NCBI RefSeq assembly: GCF_036231945.1
Contig: NZ_CP109599.1
Coordinates: 806,001-870,000, forward strand
DNA from: Streptomyces sp. NBC_01429
Lineage (GTDB): Bacteria > Actinomycetota > Actinomycetes > Streptomycetales > Streptomycetaceae
Reading direction: 5' to 3'
Length of the DNA: 64,000 nt
The translations under genes were made by a program, and so were the position numbers. Below are positions 55,241-64,000 of this stretch, one piece after another (positions within the stretch are counted from its first letter, which is position 1; the number at the start of each line of letters is the position of its first letter). Below the pieces are notes generated by a model. That model searched no databases. It was not told where the DNA came from and worked only from the letters and a program-made list of their open reading frames with translations.

Positions 55241-55987
55241 TCATGCCATCACATCGCCGCTGTTCGGGCCGAGCGTCTGTCCGACGTAGAGGTTGCCGCC
55301 CGGGTCGGAGGCGAGCAGCAGCACGGTGGGCGCGATCTCCTCCGGCCTGCCGAACCTGCCGAGCGGGAGTTCCGCCTGCTTGGCTCGCTTCCAGTCGGCG
55401 CTGAGCCCGTCGACCAGCGGGGTCTCGACCGGTCCCGGGGCGATGGCGTTGACCAGGACGTTGTGCGGGGCGGCCTCCCGCGCGAGCGCCTTGGTGAAGC
55501 CGATGACACCGGCCTTGGCGGCCGAGTAGTGGGTCAGCCCCTCGCCGCCCTTCTGGCCGAGCTGGGAGGCGATGTTGACGATGCGCCCGCCGCCCCGCGC
55601 GATCATGTGCGGGAGGGTGTAGCGGCAGCTGAGGAAGACCCCGCGCAGGTCGACGGCGATGGTCTCGTCCCAGACCGCCGGGTCCATCTCGGCGAGCGGG
55701 ACCTCGGTGAGGATTCCGGCCGAGTTGACGAGGACGTCCACCGCGCCGTGCGCGCGCACCACCTCCTCGACGGTCTCCCTGACCTGGTCGGCGTCGGCCA
55801 CGTCGAGGGTGTGCAGGGTGACGGCGGCGGCGCCCGGGAGCCGCTCGCGCAGGGCGTCGAGTTTCTCCGTGTCGCGGTCGGCGAGCGCCAGCCGGTCGCC
55901 CTCCCGGGCGAACGCCTCCGCGGTGGCGGCGCCGATTCCGCTGGCGGCGCCGGTGATCAGGACGGTACGGGGGTGCGGGGTGCTCAT
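55241..55987 (-). CDS. Short-chain dehydrogenase/reductase
   Basis: A 248-residue classical SDR. The Rossmann loop is LITGAASGIGAATA, the NSAG motif LVNSAGIL, the catalytic Ser NIASQLG and the catalytic Tyr/Lys YSAAKAGVIG. The PG motif AIAPGPVETPL follows. Likely NAD-dependent, judging from the Asp after the second strand (LADRD). It is downstream of a second SDR on the same strand. The substrate is unknown; the pair may oxidise consecutive intermediates or isomers. Confidence 0.9.
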   Translation of the reverse strand: MSTPHPRTVLITGAASGIGAATAEAFAREGDRLALADRDTEKLDALRERLPGAAAVTLHTLDVADADQVRETVEEVVRAHGAVDVLVNSAGILTEVPLAEMDPAVWDETIAVDLRGVFLSCRYTLPHMIARGGGRIVNIASQLGQKGGEGLTHYSAAKAGVIGFTKALAREAAPHNVLVNAIAPGPVETPLVDGLSADWKRAKQAELPLGRFGRPEEIAPTVLLLASDPGGNLYVGQTLGPNSGDVMA

Positions 55988-56103
55988 GGTCGTCGCTCCG
56001 TGAGTCGTGATGAGACGTGATGAGGCGTGAGTGGTGGGCCGAGAGGGTCCGGCGGCTTCGGACCGGAAGGGCTCGGTTCGGGAGAGCTTCGGGACGGGAG
56101 GGC

Positions 56104-56877
56104 TCAGTCGGGGAAGCGGACGGTCAGTCCGCCGTCCACGATGAGCTGCTGCCCGGTGATGTACGAGGCCTCCGGCGCGCACAGGAAGCGGATCGCGGCG
56201 GCCACCTCCTCCGGGCGTCCGACCCGGCCCGCCGGAATCCCGGCGCCCGCCGCGCGCAGCCCCTCGGGTCCCAGCGAGTTGCGCGCGTCCAGCGACTGCG
56301 GCGTCTCGATCAGCCCCGGGATGACGGAGTTCGCCCGGATCCCGCGCGGCGCCAGCTCGACCGCGAGGGAGCGTACGAGTCCCAGCACGCCCGCCTTGGC
56401 CGCCGCGTAGTGGACGTGATCGCCCCAGCCGTAGACGCCGCCCGCGATGGACGAGACGGCGAGCAGGGCGCCGGGGCCCGTCATCCGCTCGGCGGCGGAG
56501 CGGAAGGTGCGCATGACCCCGGTGAGGTCGACACCGAGCATGCCGTCCCAGGCGTCGTCGGTGAGTTCGGCGAGCGGCGCCCGGCGCAGGATGCCCGCCG
56601 CCGCGACGGCGATGTCCAGCCTCCCGTACGTGGCGACGGCGGCCTCGGCCAGCCGCTCGGGGCCCTCGGCGCCCGCGACGTCCGCCTCGACCGCGAGACA
56701 TCGGCCGCCGGCCGCGAGGACGGCGTCGACGGTCTCCCGCGGATCGTGCGGATCGGCGGTGTGATATCCGATGACGGTGTCGATGCCCGCCTCGGCGAAG
56801 GCCACGGCCGTCGCCCTGCCGATGCCGCTGGCGCCTCCGGTGACGAGGGCGGCGCCGCGCTGTCGTACGTCGGTCAT
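56104..56877 (-). CDS. Short-chain dehydrogenase/reductase
   Basis: A 257-residue classical SDR. It has [14 protein letters not shown], the IAVAAAGIL segment in place of NNAG, catalytic Ser in AVSSIAG and [10 protein letters not shown]. It ends INPG-like [10 protein letters not shown] and [11 protein letters not shown]. The NNAG position reads AAAG, which may alter hydrogen bonding in the active site. It sits between the MFS gene and the other SDR in a likely operon. Substrate unknown. Confidence 0.9.
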   Translation of the reverse strand: MTDVRQRGAALVTGGASGIGRATAVAFAEAGIDTVIGYHTADPHDPRETVDAVLAAGGRCLAVEADVAGAEGPERLAEAAVATYGRLDIAVAAAGILRRAPLAELTDDAWDGMLGVDLTGVMRTFRSAAERMTGPGALLAVSSIAGGVYGWGDHVHYAAAKAGVLGLVRSLAVELAPRGIRANSVIPGLIETPQSLDARNSLGPEGLRAAGAGIPAGRVGRPEEVAAAIRFLCAPEASYITGQQLIVDGGLTVRFPD

Positions 56878-56886
56878 GGTGTCCCA

Positions 56887-56940
56887 ATCTCTGTGCGGGT
56901 GAGGGGTGTCGGGATCTCTGTGCGGGTGAGGGGTGTCGGG
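56887..56940. repeat. Perfect 27-base tandem duplication
   Basis: Two adjacent identical 27-base units (56887-56913 and 56914-56940), each starting ATCTCTGTGCGGG and ending GGTGTCGGG, fill the gap between the MFS stop and the SDR start. Confidence 0.95.
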
Positions 56941-56945
56941 CCGGG

Positions 56946-58358
56946 TCAGCCGGCCTGCGGGGTGATCCGCTCCGGGGCGGCGCGGCGGTCGTCGCCGCGC
57001 GCGCCGAGCATCACGAGGCCGGAGCCGAAGATGCCGACGGCTCCGGCGACGAAGGCCGCCATGGTCATCGAGACCCCGGCCGAGAGCAGCGCGCCGAGCA
57101 GCGCCGAGCCGACGATGGCCCCGACCGGCCCCATGGTGTGGGCCACATTGGCGCCGATCCCGCGCACCTGCTCCGGGAACGACTCGCTCATGTAGAAGAG
57201 CATCGCGGAGTAGGGGCCGGTCAGGAAGAACAGCCCGAGCGCGTACAGACCGATCACGGCCGCGGTGGTGGTGGGGCCGAAGAGCATCGCCGTCATGGCG
57301 ACGCCGCCGCAGCTCCAGCCGATGATGATGGTGGTGCGGCGGCCGACGCGGTCGCCGAGCCAGCCGTGGAAGACGTAGCCGAAGAAGCCCGCCAGGTTGG
57401 CGAGGACGAGGACGAGCAGCGCGCTGCTGAACGAGACGCCCTTCGCCTCGACGAGCACCGTGGTGCCGAGGACGGAGAAGATCTGGATCCCCATCCAGTT
57501 GAGCAGCCAGGCCGCCGAGAGACAGAGGGTGTGCCGGCGCAGCGCGGGCGCGAAGACCTCACGCAGTCCGGGCTTGCTCTCGTTGGTCTCGATGCCGGCG
57601 GACTTCTCCAGCTCGGCGGCCTCGGCCGCACGGCCCCCGGCGCGCAGCGCGCGGGCCTTCCTGAGCCCGAGGAAGACCGGGGACTCGGGCAGGGTGCGCA
57701 TCAGTACGGCGATGATCAGGGCGGGTACCGCGGCGATGACGAAGCTGCCGCGCCAGCCGAAGGTGGGCAGGGTCAGGGCCGTGACACCGGCGCCGACGAG
57801 GGCGCCGACCGGCCAGCCGCTCTGGACGAAGCTGAAGTACAGGCCGCGCCTCGGGTGTTTTCCGTAGATCTCCTTGAGATAGACGGTGTTGACGACCTCT
57901 TCCGAGTAGCCGAAGCCGGAGAAGGCGCGGACGGCGACCATCGAGACGGGGCCCATGACCAGTGCGGTGGCGGCGGAGGTGAAGGCGGCGCCGGCCGAGG
58001 TGATCATGAGGGCCGGGCGGCGGCCGAAGCGGTCCAGGATGGGGCCGACGCAGAGCGAGACCACGAAGGTGCCCGCCGTGACCCCGGTGACGACATTGGC
58101 GGCGGTCGCGTTGGACCAGCCGAAGTCCTCGGAGATCTTGGGCAGCAGGGTGCCGAAGAGGGTGAAGTCGTAGACGCTGAAGACCCAGGCCAGGAAGCAG
58201 ATCACGGAGGCCCGGACGACCAGCTTGCGGGACGGCAGCGCCGCCTCGGACCGCTGGGGTTCGGTGCGCTGGGGTTCCCCGGAGCGCTGGGGTTCCCCGG
58301 ACTCGGCTATGGGGGACGACGGTGTGGCGGGGGACGGGGGTGTCGCTGAAGAGTGCAC
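56946..58358 (-). CDS. MFS transporter (sugar/acid symporter type)
   Basis: A 470-residue membrane protein with twelve helices. The family loops read [14 protein letters not shown] and [15 protein letters not shown], with [10 protein letters not shown] after helix 6 (sugar-porter/AAHS-like). The Ser/Pro-rich N-terminus (about 1-40) contains three EPQRS-type repeats. GTG at 58358 has GGAG 7 bases upstream; a GTG at 58430 is possible but would add 24 polar residues. It lies upstream of two SDR genes on the same strand, which suggests uptake of their substrate. Confidence 0.88.
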   Translation of the reverse strand: MHSSATPPSPATPSSPIAESGEPQRSGEPQRTEPQRSEAALPSRKLVVRASVICFLAWVFSVYDFTLFGTLLPKISEDFGWSNATAANVVTGVTAGTFVVSLCVGPILDRFGRRPALMITSAGAAFTSAATALVMGPVSMVAVRAFSGFGYSEEVVNTVYLKEIYGKHPRRGLYFSFVQSGWPVGALVGAGVTALTLPTFGWRGSFVIAAVPALIIAVLMRTLPESPVFLGLRKARALRAGGRAAEAAELEKSAGIETNESKPGLREVFAPALRRHTLCLSAAWLLNWMGIQIFSVLGTTVLVEAKGVSFSSALLVLVLANLAGFFGYVFHGWLGDRVGRRTTIIIGWSCGGVAMTAMLFGPTTTAAVIGLYALGLFFLTGPYSAMLFYMSESFPEQVRGIGANVAHTMGPVGAIVGSALLGALLSAGVSMTMAAFVAGAVGIFGSGLVMLGARGDDRRAAPERITPQAG

Positions 58359-58744
58359 GGCGGTCTCCGATGCGGAGGAACGGAAGTGGGGACGGGGGTA
58401 CGGCACGTACGACGTGTCGCGACGCGCCACGACGTGTGCGGCGGGTGACGGTGCGCGGCGGGGAGCGGCACGCGCGGAGGGGGCGGGTCCTCCGGCGCCG
58501 GCCCGGGGATGTGGCCGTGGCGCCGGAGACCGGCGGGGAGGGGACGGGCGGGGCGTCCGACGTGCGGGGATGGGCCGTCGGACGCGGGTGCCGGGCCGGG
58601 AGGAGAGGCGCGGCGCTCACCGGGACGCGGTGGGACGTGGTGTGGTGTGTGGTGTGCGGTGTGCGGTGTGCGGTGGGGACGGAGTGCCGGACCCGGGTGG
58701 GGATGCGGGCCCCGGGCGGCGGCCCCGGGCCCCGGGGCGAGGGA
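58359..58744. other. 386-base gap with GT-rich tandem repeat
   Basis: Between the MFS start and the deacetylase stop. A 7-base unit GGTGTGC/T repeats four times (58644-58671). The region is strongly purine-rich; I see no gene. A separate promoter for the MFS-SDR unit could lie here. Confidence 0.6.
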
Positions 58745-59623
58745 TCAGGCGCGCGGGCGACGGCGGACGAAGTCGGTGGCGATCTCGTCGAAGGTGACCC
58801 AGCGGACGCCCTCGTGCGCGTCGATGTGGTCGATCAGCCGCTCGTGCATCAGCAGGTTCTGCGGGCGGCCCGACACATCGGGGTGGACGGTCATGGTGAA
58901 GACCGCGTAGTCGTTCTCGCGGTAGACCCAGTCGAACTGGTCGCGCCACATCTGTTCGAGGTCACGGGGGTTGACGAAGCCGTGGCTGTTGGGGCTGGCC
59001 TTGATGAACATCATCGGAGGCAGGTCGTCGAGGTACCAGTTGGCCGGGATCTCCACCAGGCCGGTCTCCGCGCCCCGCTCCAGCGGCTTCATCCAGTCCT
59101 GGGCGGGCCGGTCGTAGTCGATCTTCGTCCAGCTGTCGCCGACCCGTACGTAGTACGGCTCGAAGTCGCGGTGCATCAGCGAGTGGTCGTAGGTGATCCC
59201 GCGCTCCAGCAGGAGCTCGTTGGTGACCCCGGAGAACTCCCACCACGGCGCGACGTATCCGGTGGGACGGCGTCCGATGCGGGTGGAGATCAGGTCGATG
59301 CAGTGGTCGAGGATGTCGGACTCCTGCGTCCGGCTCATCGCGATCGGGTTCTCGTGGCTGTAGCCGTGCACCCCGATCTCGTGGCCGGCGGCGGTACACG
59401 CGTCGAACTCCTCGGGGAAGGTCTCGATCGAGTGGCCCGGCCAGAACCAGGTGGTCCTCATGGACCGGCGGCGGAACAGCTCCATCATCCGGGGGACGCC
59501 CACCTCGCCCGCGAACAGGCCGCGGGAGATGTCGCAGGGCGAGTCCTCTCCCCCGTACGAGCCGAGCCAGCCGCCGACCGCGTCGACGTCGACTCCGTAG
59601 GCCACGAGAATCTCTTTCGGCAT
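58745..59623 (-). CDS. Polysaccharide-deacetylase-fold hydrolase (PgdA/PuuE-like)
   Basis: A 292-residue cytoplasmic protein of the NodB-homology superfamily. The metal Asp is in [12 protein letters not shown], and the His pair [12 protein letters not shown] (HxxxH) completes the site. Further motifs are [11 protein letters not shown] and [10 protein letters not shown]. There is no signal, so the substrate is probably a small molecule, not a polymer; relatives include allantoinase-like PuuE and cyclic imide hydrolases. AGGAGA precedes the ATG. It lies downstream of the asparaginase gene, which supports an amide/imide role, though this remains inference. Confidence 0.82.
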   Translation of the reverse strand: MPKEILVAYGVDVDAVGGWLGSYGGEDSPCDISRGLFAGEVGVPRMMELFRRRSMRTTWFWPGHSIETFPEEFDACTAAGHEIGVHGYSHENPIAMSRTQESDILDHCIDLISTRIGRRPTGYVAPWWEFSGVTNELLLERGITYDHSLMHRDFEPYYVRVGDSWTKIDYDRPAQDWMKPLERGAETGLVEIPANWYLDDLPPMMFIKASPNSHGFVNPRDLEQMWRDQFDWVYRENDYAVFTMTVHPDVSGRPQNLLMHERLIDHIDAHEGVRWVTFDEIATDFVRRRPRA

Positions 59624-59635
59624 ATCGCTTCTCCT

Positions 59636-59749
59636 GTCGGTGTGTTGCGTGTGTCGGTGTGTTCCGCGTGCCTGTCGGTGTGTTTCTGGTCCCGGTCCAC
59701 CGGGCGGCCGTCGACCGGGCGGCCGCCGGCCGCCCGGTGCCGGTGTGTT
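59636..59749. repeat. Short direct repeats upstream of the deacetylase gene
   Basis: GTCGGTGTGTT recurs exactly at 59636-59646, 59653-59663 and 59674-59684, with a shorter CGGTGTGTT at 59741-59749. It occupies the gap between the asparaginase stop and the deacetylase start. Confidence 0.85.
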
Positions 59750-60759
59750 CACCCGGTCTGGTGCCCGGCGTCGGTGAGCCAGGTACGTGTCGCCTCGGCG
59801 GCCCCCGCCGGCCCCTGCCCCGCCGTACGGTGCAGTGCGGCGGCGAGCAGCAGCCGCAGCTGCCACGGCGAGAGGTCGGAGGCGAAGACGGCGCCCGCCC
59901 GCAGCAGGTCGGCGCCGCCTCCCGCGCCGTAAGCGGCCGAGGTCGCTCCGGTGGGCACCCTGCTCGCGACGGCGACCGCGATGCCGTCCGCGACCAGCCG
60001 GCCGACCGCCTCGGTCACCTCGGGCGGGGCGTTTCCCGCCCCGAAGGCGCAGAGCACGACGCCGCGCGCCCCGGCGGCCACGGCCGCGTCGAGCAGGGCG
60101 GTGTCACAGCCGACGTAGAGCGGGACCACGTCCACCCGGGGCAGCCGGCCGAGGTCGTCGGCCGAGATCAGGGCGGCGGGGCGCGGCGGCCGGCCGATCA
60201 GCCGCACCCGGCCGTCGTCCACCCGCGCGAGCGGGCCGCGCCCCGGCGCGCCGAAGGCGGCGGGCGCCAGGGTGTCGGTCTTGCGCAGGCCGATGGCGGG
60301 CCAGACCGCGCCGTCGAAGACCGCGCTGACGCCGTGGCGCCGGGCCGCGGGGTGGGCGGCCCAGGTCAGGGCGGCGGCGAGATTGCGCGGTCCGTCGGCC
60401 GCCGGGTCGTCGGCGGGCCGCTGGGCGCCGGTCAGGACTATCGGCCGGTCGTCGTCGTGGACGAGGGCGAGCGCGAAGGCGGTCTCCTCCATGGAGTCCG
60501 TGCCGTGGGTGATGACCACGCCGTCGGCTCCCTCGGCCAGGCTCTGGCCCACCGCCCCGGCCAGGTGGGCCAGATCGGGCAGGCCGAGCGCGAAGCTGGC
60601 CCGCAGGCCGATCTCGTCGCAGGTGACCCGGGCCCGCTCGGGCACCGGGAAGACCAGCGCCGTCTCCAGCAGCTCCTTCACACCGACGGAGGCGACCCGC
60701 CCGGCGGGGGTGGAGCGGCTGGCGATGGTGCCACCCGTACCGATGAGACGCAGCTGCAT
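59749..60759 (-). CDS. L-asparaginase (type I-like)
   Basis: A 336-residue enzyme. Both catalytic Thr motifs are present: [10 protein letters not shown] (N-terminal) and [17 protein letters not shown]. The Lys-containing segment [12 protein letters not shown] follows. No signal peptide, so a cytoplasmic type. It hydrolyses asparagine or related beta-amides to the acid and ammonia. The ATG at 60759 has GGAG 7 bases upstream; GTG at 60771 is less likely. It is divergent from a LacI gene, with a repeat-rich operator region between (60772-60797). Confidence 0.9.
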   Translation of the reverse strand: MQLRLIGTGGTIASRSTPAGRVASVGVKELLETALVFPVPERARVTCDEIGLRASFALGLPDLAHLAGAVGQSLAEGADGVVITHGTDSMEETAFALALVHDDDRPIVLTGAQRPADDPAADGPRNLAAALTWAAHPAARRHGVSAVFDGAVWPAIGLRKTDTLAPAAFGAPGRGPLARVDDGRVRLIGRPPRPAALISADDLGRLPRVDVVPLYVGCDTALLDAAVAAGARGVVLCAFGAGNAPPEVTEAVGRLVADGIAVAVASRVPTGATSAAYGAGGGADLLRAGAVFASDLSPWQLRLLLAAALHRTAGQGPAGAAEATRTWLTDAGHQTG

Positions 60760-60771
60760 GCGAGGCTCCAC

Positions 60772-60797
60772 AATCGATTGCGAGAACGATTGCGCAA
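60772..60797. promoter_or_regulatory. Operator cluster between the asparaginase and LacI genes
   Basis: CGATTGCG occurs at 60775-60782 and again at 60787-60794, 12 bases apart. AATCGATT (60772-60779) and TTGCGCAA (60790-60797) are perfect 8-base palindromes. The LacI protein encoded divergently is the likely binder, repressing the asparaginase. Confidence 0.65.
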
Positions 60798-60898
60798 CTG
60801 TGCTCCATACTCGCCCCGGAGGGCAACCCCCGTAATCGGATCTTCATGGAAGATGATGGTTCCGGAAATTCGGGGACAGGAACGAGGAGACGACGGCC

Positions 60899-61939
60899 GT
60901 GAGACGACAGCCCGCAGACACCCGCGATCCCCGCGAGCCGGGAGAGAGCGGTGTGACCCTGGCCGATGTGGCGGCCGACGCGGGTGTCCACCAGTCCACG
61001 GCCTCCCGCGCGCTGCGCGACGGCGCCGGGGTGGGCGCGGCCACCGCCGACCGGGTGCGCGCTTCGGCCAGGCGCCTCGGCTATGTCGTGAACCCGGCCG
61101 CCGCGAGTCTGCGCACCGGACGCTCCCGGCTGCTGGGGGTGCTGGTCCCCCGGCTCACCGACATCGTGCTGGCCACGGTCTACGAGGGCATCGAGGCCGG
61201 CGCGGCGGCGGCCGGGTACCACGCCGTGGTCTCCAACACGGGAGACGATCCGGCGGTCCAGCGCGCCAAGGTCGAGCGGTTGCTCGCGCTGCGGGTCGAC
61301 GGGCTGCTCCTCGGCGACGCGCGCGGCGACACGACCCTCGCCCCCGAGCTGGTGGCGCGCGGGGTGCCGCTGGTGCTGGTGTCCAGGCGGCTGCGCGGGG
61401 TCACCTCCTTCACCTGCGACGATCTGGTCGGCGGGCGGCTGGTGGCGGAGCATCTGCTGTCGCTGGGGCACCGCAGGGTGGGCGTGGTGGCGGGCGAACC
61501 GTACGCCTCCACCGGGGTCGAGCGGACCAAGGGTTTCACCGACGCGTTCGCGGAGGCGGGCATACCCGTGGCCCCGGAGCTGATCGTCAACGCGCCCTTC
61601 GACGTGCACGGCGGTGAGCGGGCCGCGCACCGGCTGCTGGCCGCCGAGCCGCGGCCGACCGCCGTCTTCGCCGTCAACGACTTCGCCGCGATCGGGGTGA
61701 TGGGCGCGCTGCGCGCCTCGGGGCTGACCCCCGGCCGGGACATCGCCGTGGCGGGCTACAACGATGTGCCGCTCTCCGCCCAACTGCCCATCCCCCTCAC
61801 CTCCGTACGCTCCCCGATGCGCGACATGGGCGAGCGGGCGGCGACGGCGCTGGTGGGAATGGTCGAGGGGCGCACCGCGCGCTCCCGCCGGTTCACCCCG
61901 GAGCTGATGGTGCGTGACTCCACCCTCGCCACGAGCTGA
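60899..61939 (+). CDS. LacI-family regulator divergent from the asparaginase
   Basis: A 346-residue repressor. The helix-turn-helix reads [22 protein letters not shown] and the hinge [14 protein letters not shown]. The effector domain is about 65-335, with [15 protein letters not shown] and [13 protein letters not shown]. The GTG at 60899 has GAGGAGAC upstream. LacI proteins paired with an amidohydrolase are unusual, as most sense sugars; its ligand could be a metabolite of the asparaginase-deacetylase-SDR pathway. Confidence 0.9.
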   Translation: MRRQPADTRDPREPGESGVTLADVAADAGVHQSTASRALRDGAGVGAATADRVRASARRLGYVVNPAAASLRTGRSRLLGVLVPRLTDIVLATVYEGIEAGAAAAGYHAVVSNTGDDPAVQRAKVERLLALRVDGLLLGDARGDTTLAPELVARGVPLVLVSRRLRGVTSFTCDDLVGGRLVAEHLLSLGHRRVGVVAGEPYASTGVERTKGFTDAFAEAGIPVAPELIVNAPFDVHGGERAAHRLLAAEPRPTAVFAVNDFAAIGVMGALRASGLTPGRDIAVAGYNDVPLSAQLPIPLTSVRSPMRDMGERAATALVGMVEGRTARSRRFTPELMVRDSTLATS

Positions 61940-62051
61940 GAAGCCCGCCGGGTGCCGGGTCCGTACGGCGGGGCGGCCGCCGGCCGTCCGCACGACCCGC
62001 GAAGATGAACTGAAGAACCGATCGCACCAACCGATGTGGAGGAGTGCGCAG

Positions 62052-63692
<1,641 letters not shown>

Positions 63693-63734
63693 CGGGACGG
63701 GCGCGGGGAGGGCGCGGGGCAGGCGGCGGCGCGG

Positions 63735-64000
63735 TCAGCGGGGTTTCTCCGGATCCTCGCGGTCCTGGGGATCCTCACGCTCGTCGGAGTCCCCGGGCTC
63801 CGCGCGCTCCTCGCGCGCGTCGTACGCCGCACGTTCCGCGCGCTCCCTGCGGCGTCTGCGCAGCCCCCACACGGTCAGCGCCACGACCACGACCGCCACG
63901 GCCGCCGCCGCCGCGATCACCCCCACCCGCGACTCGATACGGGTGAACGCGGCCCCGGCGAAGTAGCCGAGCACCGTGCAGCTGATGCCCCAGCTCAGTC
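63735..64000 (-). CDS. DedA-family membrane protein (C-terminal part, cut by the window end)
   Basis: The reading frame enters from the window edge. The visible end reads SWGISCTVLGYFAGAAFTRIES, then a membrane helix (VIAAAAAVAVVVVALTVWGL) and a charged, Arg/Glu-rich tail. It matches the last VTT/SNARE-associated segment and final helix of DedA proteins, which are membrane proteins linked to lipid flipping or membrane homeostasis. Only about 88 residues are visible and the start lies beyond 64000. The ATG/GTG at 63974 is internal. Confidence 0.75.
   Translation of the reverse strand, partial: LSWGISCTVLGYFAGAAFTRIESRVGVIAAAAAVAVVVVALTVWGLRRRRRERAERAAYDAREERAEPGDSDEREDPQDREDPEKPR

Overview
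The window is high-GC actinobacterial DNA, almost certainly a Streptomyces chromosome. Supporting this are third-position GC bias, frequent GTG starts, ATGA/GTGA translational couplings, a SpoIIE/RsbW-type phosphatase, an Rpf-LysM-M23 cell-wall enzyme, a small AA10 LPMO beside a GH19 chitinase under a DasR-like site, and many LacI/ROK/DeoR-controlled sugar uptake operons. I see no rRNA, tRNA, CRISPR array, transposase or prophage genes.

Layout, left to right. (1) 16-1862: a two-gene unit, aldo/keto reductase then lactonase, resembling oxidative L-fucose breakdown. (2) 2068-8525: a PAS-GAF-SpoIIE-ATPase regulator, a lipoprotein, an orphan 57-residue peptide with its own ribosome site and terminator, a zinc-ribbon SDR that lacks the usual catalytic Tyr, and a GNAT enzyme. 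(3) 8716-17340: a predicted galactofuranose-utilisation locus, made of a secreted PA14-GH2 glycosidase, a LacI regulator and a complete YtfQRT-YjfF-type ABC importer, with matching operator motifs before the glycosidase and the importer. (4) 17518-19680: a DMT transporter overlapping convergently with an Rpf-LysM-M23 hydrolase. (5) 19943-23618: an intracellular GH3 enzyme and its LacI regulator, sharing the palindrome GGGAGAGCGCTCTCCC. (6) 23683-29782: a ROK repressor divergent from an SBP-permease-permease-GH1 operon. (7) 29934-35981: a polyol operon (DeoR, SBP, two permeases, zinc dehydrogenase, PfkB kinase). (8) 36318-39252: a clan-A glycosidase and a DUF1996 protein, each preceded by the same palindrome as region 5. 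(9) 39610-44566: gnd, a Pro-rich small protein, an Asp/Glu racemase-like protein, DoxX, an SGNH hydrolase and an Rv0909-type antitoxin. (10) 45063-46432: LPMO and GH19 chitinase. (11) 46656-53487: a YicI-type GH31 alpha-xylosidase with its own ABC importer and LacI regulator. (12) 53610-55199: VOC protein, AraC regulator and an unknown protein. (13) 55241-61939: two SDRs, an MFS transporter, a polysaccharide-deacetylase-fold hydrolase, an asparaginase and a divergent LacI gene. (14) 62052-64000: phosphoglucomutase and the C-terminal end of a DedA protein.

Taken together this is a carbohydrate-scavenging region. At least five independently regulated sugar systems, each with its own repressor and mostly its own importer, sit side by side, and the products can feed into fructose-6-P, glucose-1-P/6-P (pgm) and the pentose phosphate pathway (gnd). 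The strongest candidates for a new system are the galactofuranose locus, the palindrome regulon linking the GH3 enzyme to the clan-A glycosidase and the DUF1996 protein, and the orphan peptide next to the odd SDR. All functions come from reading the sequence; no database search was run.
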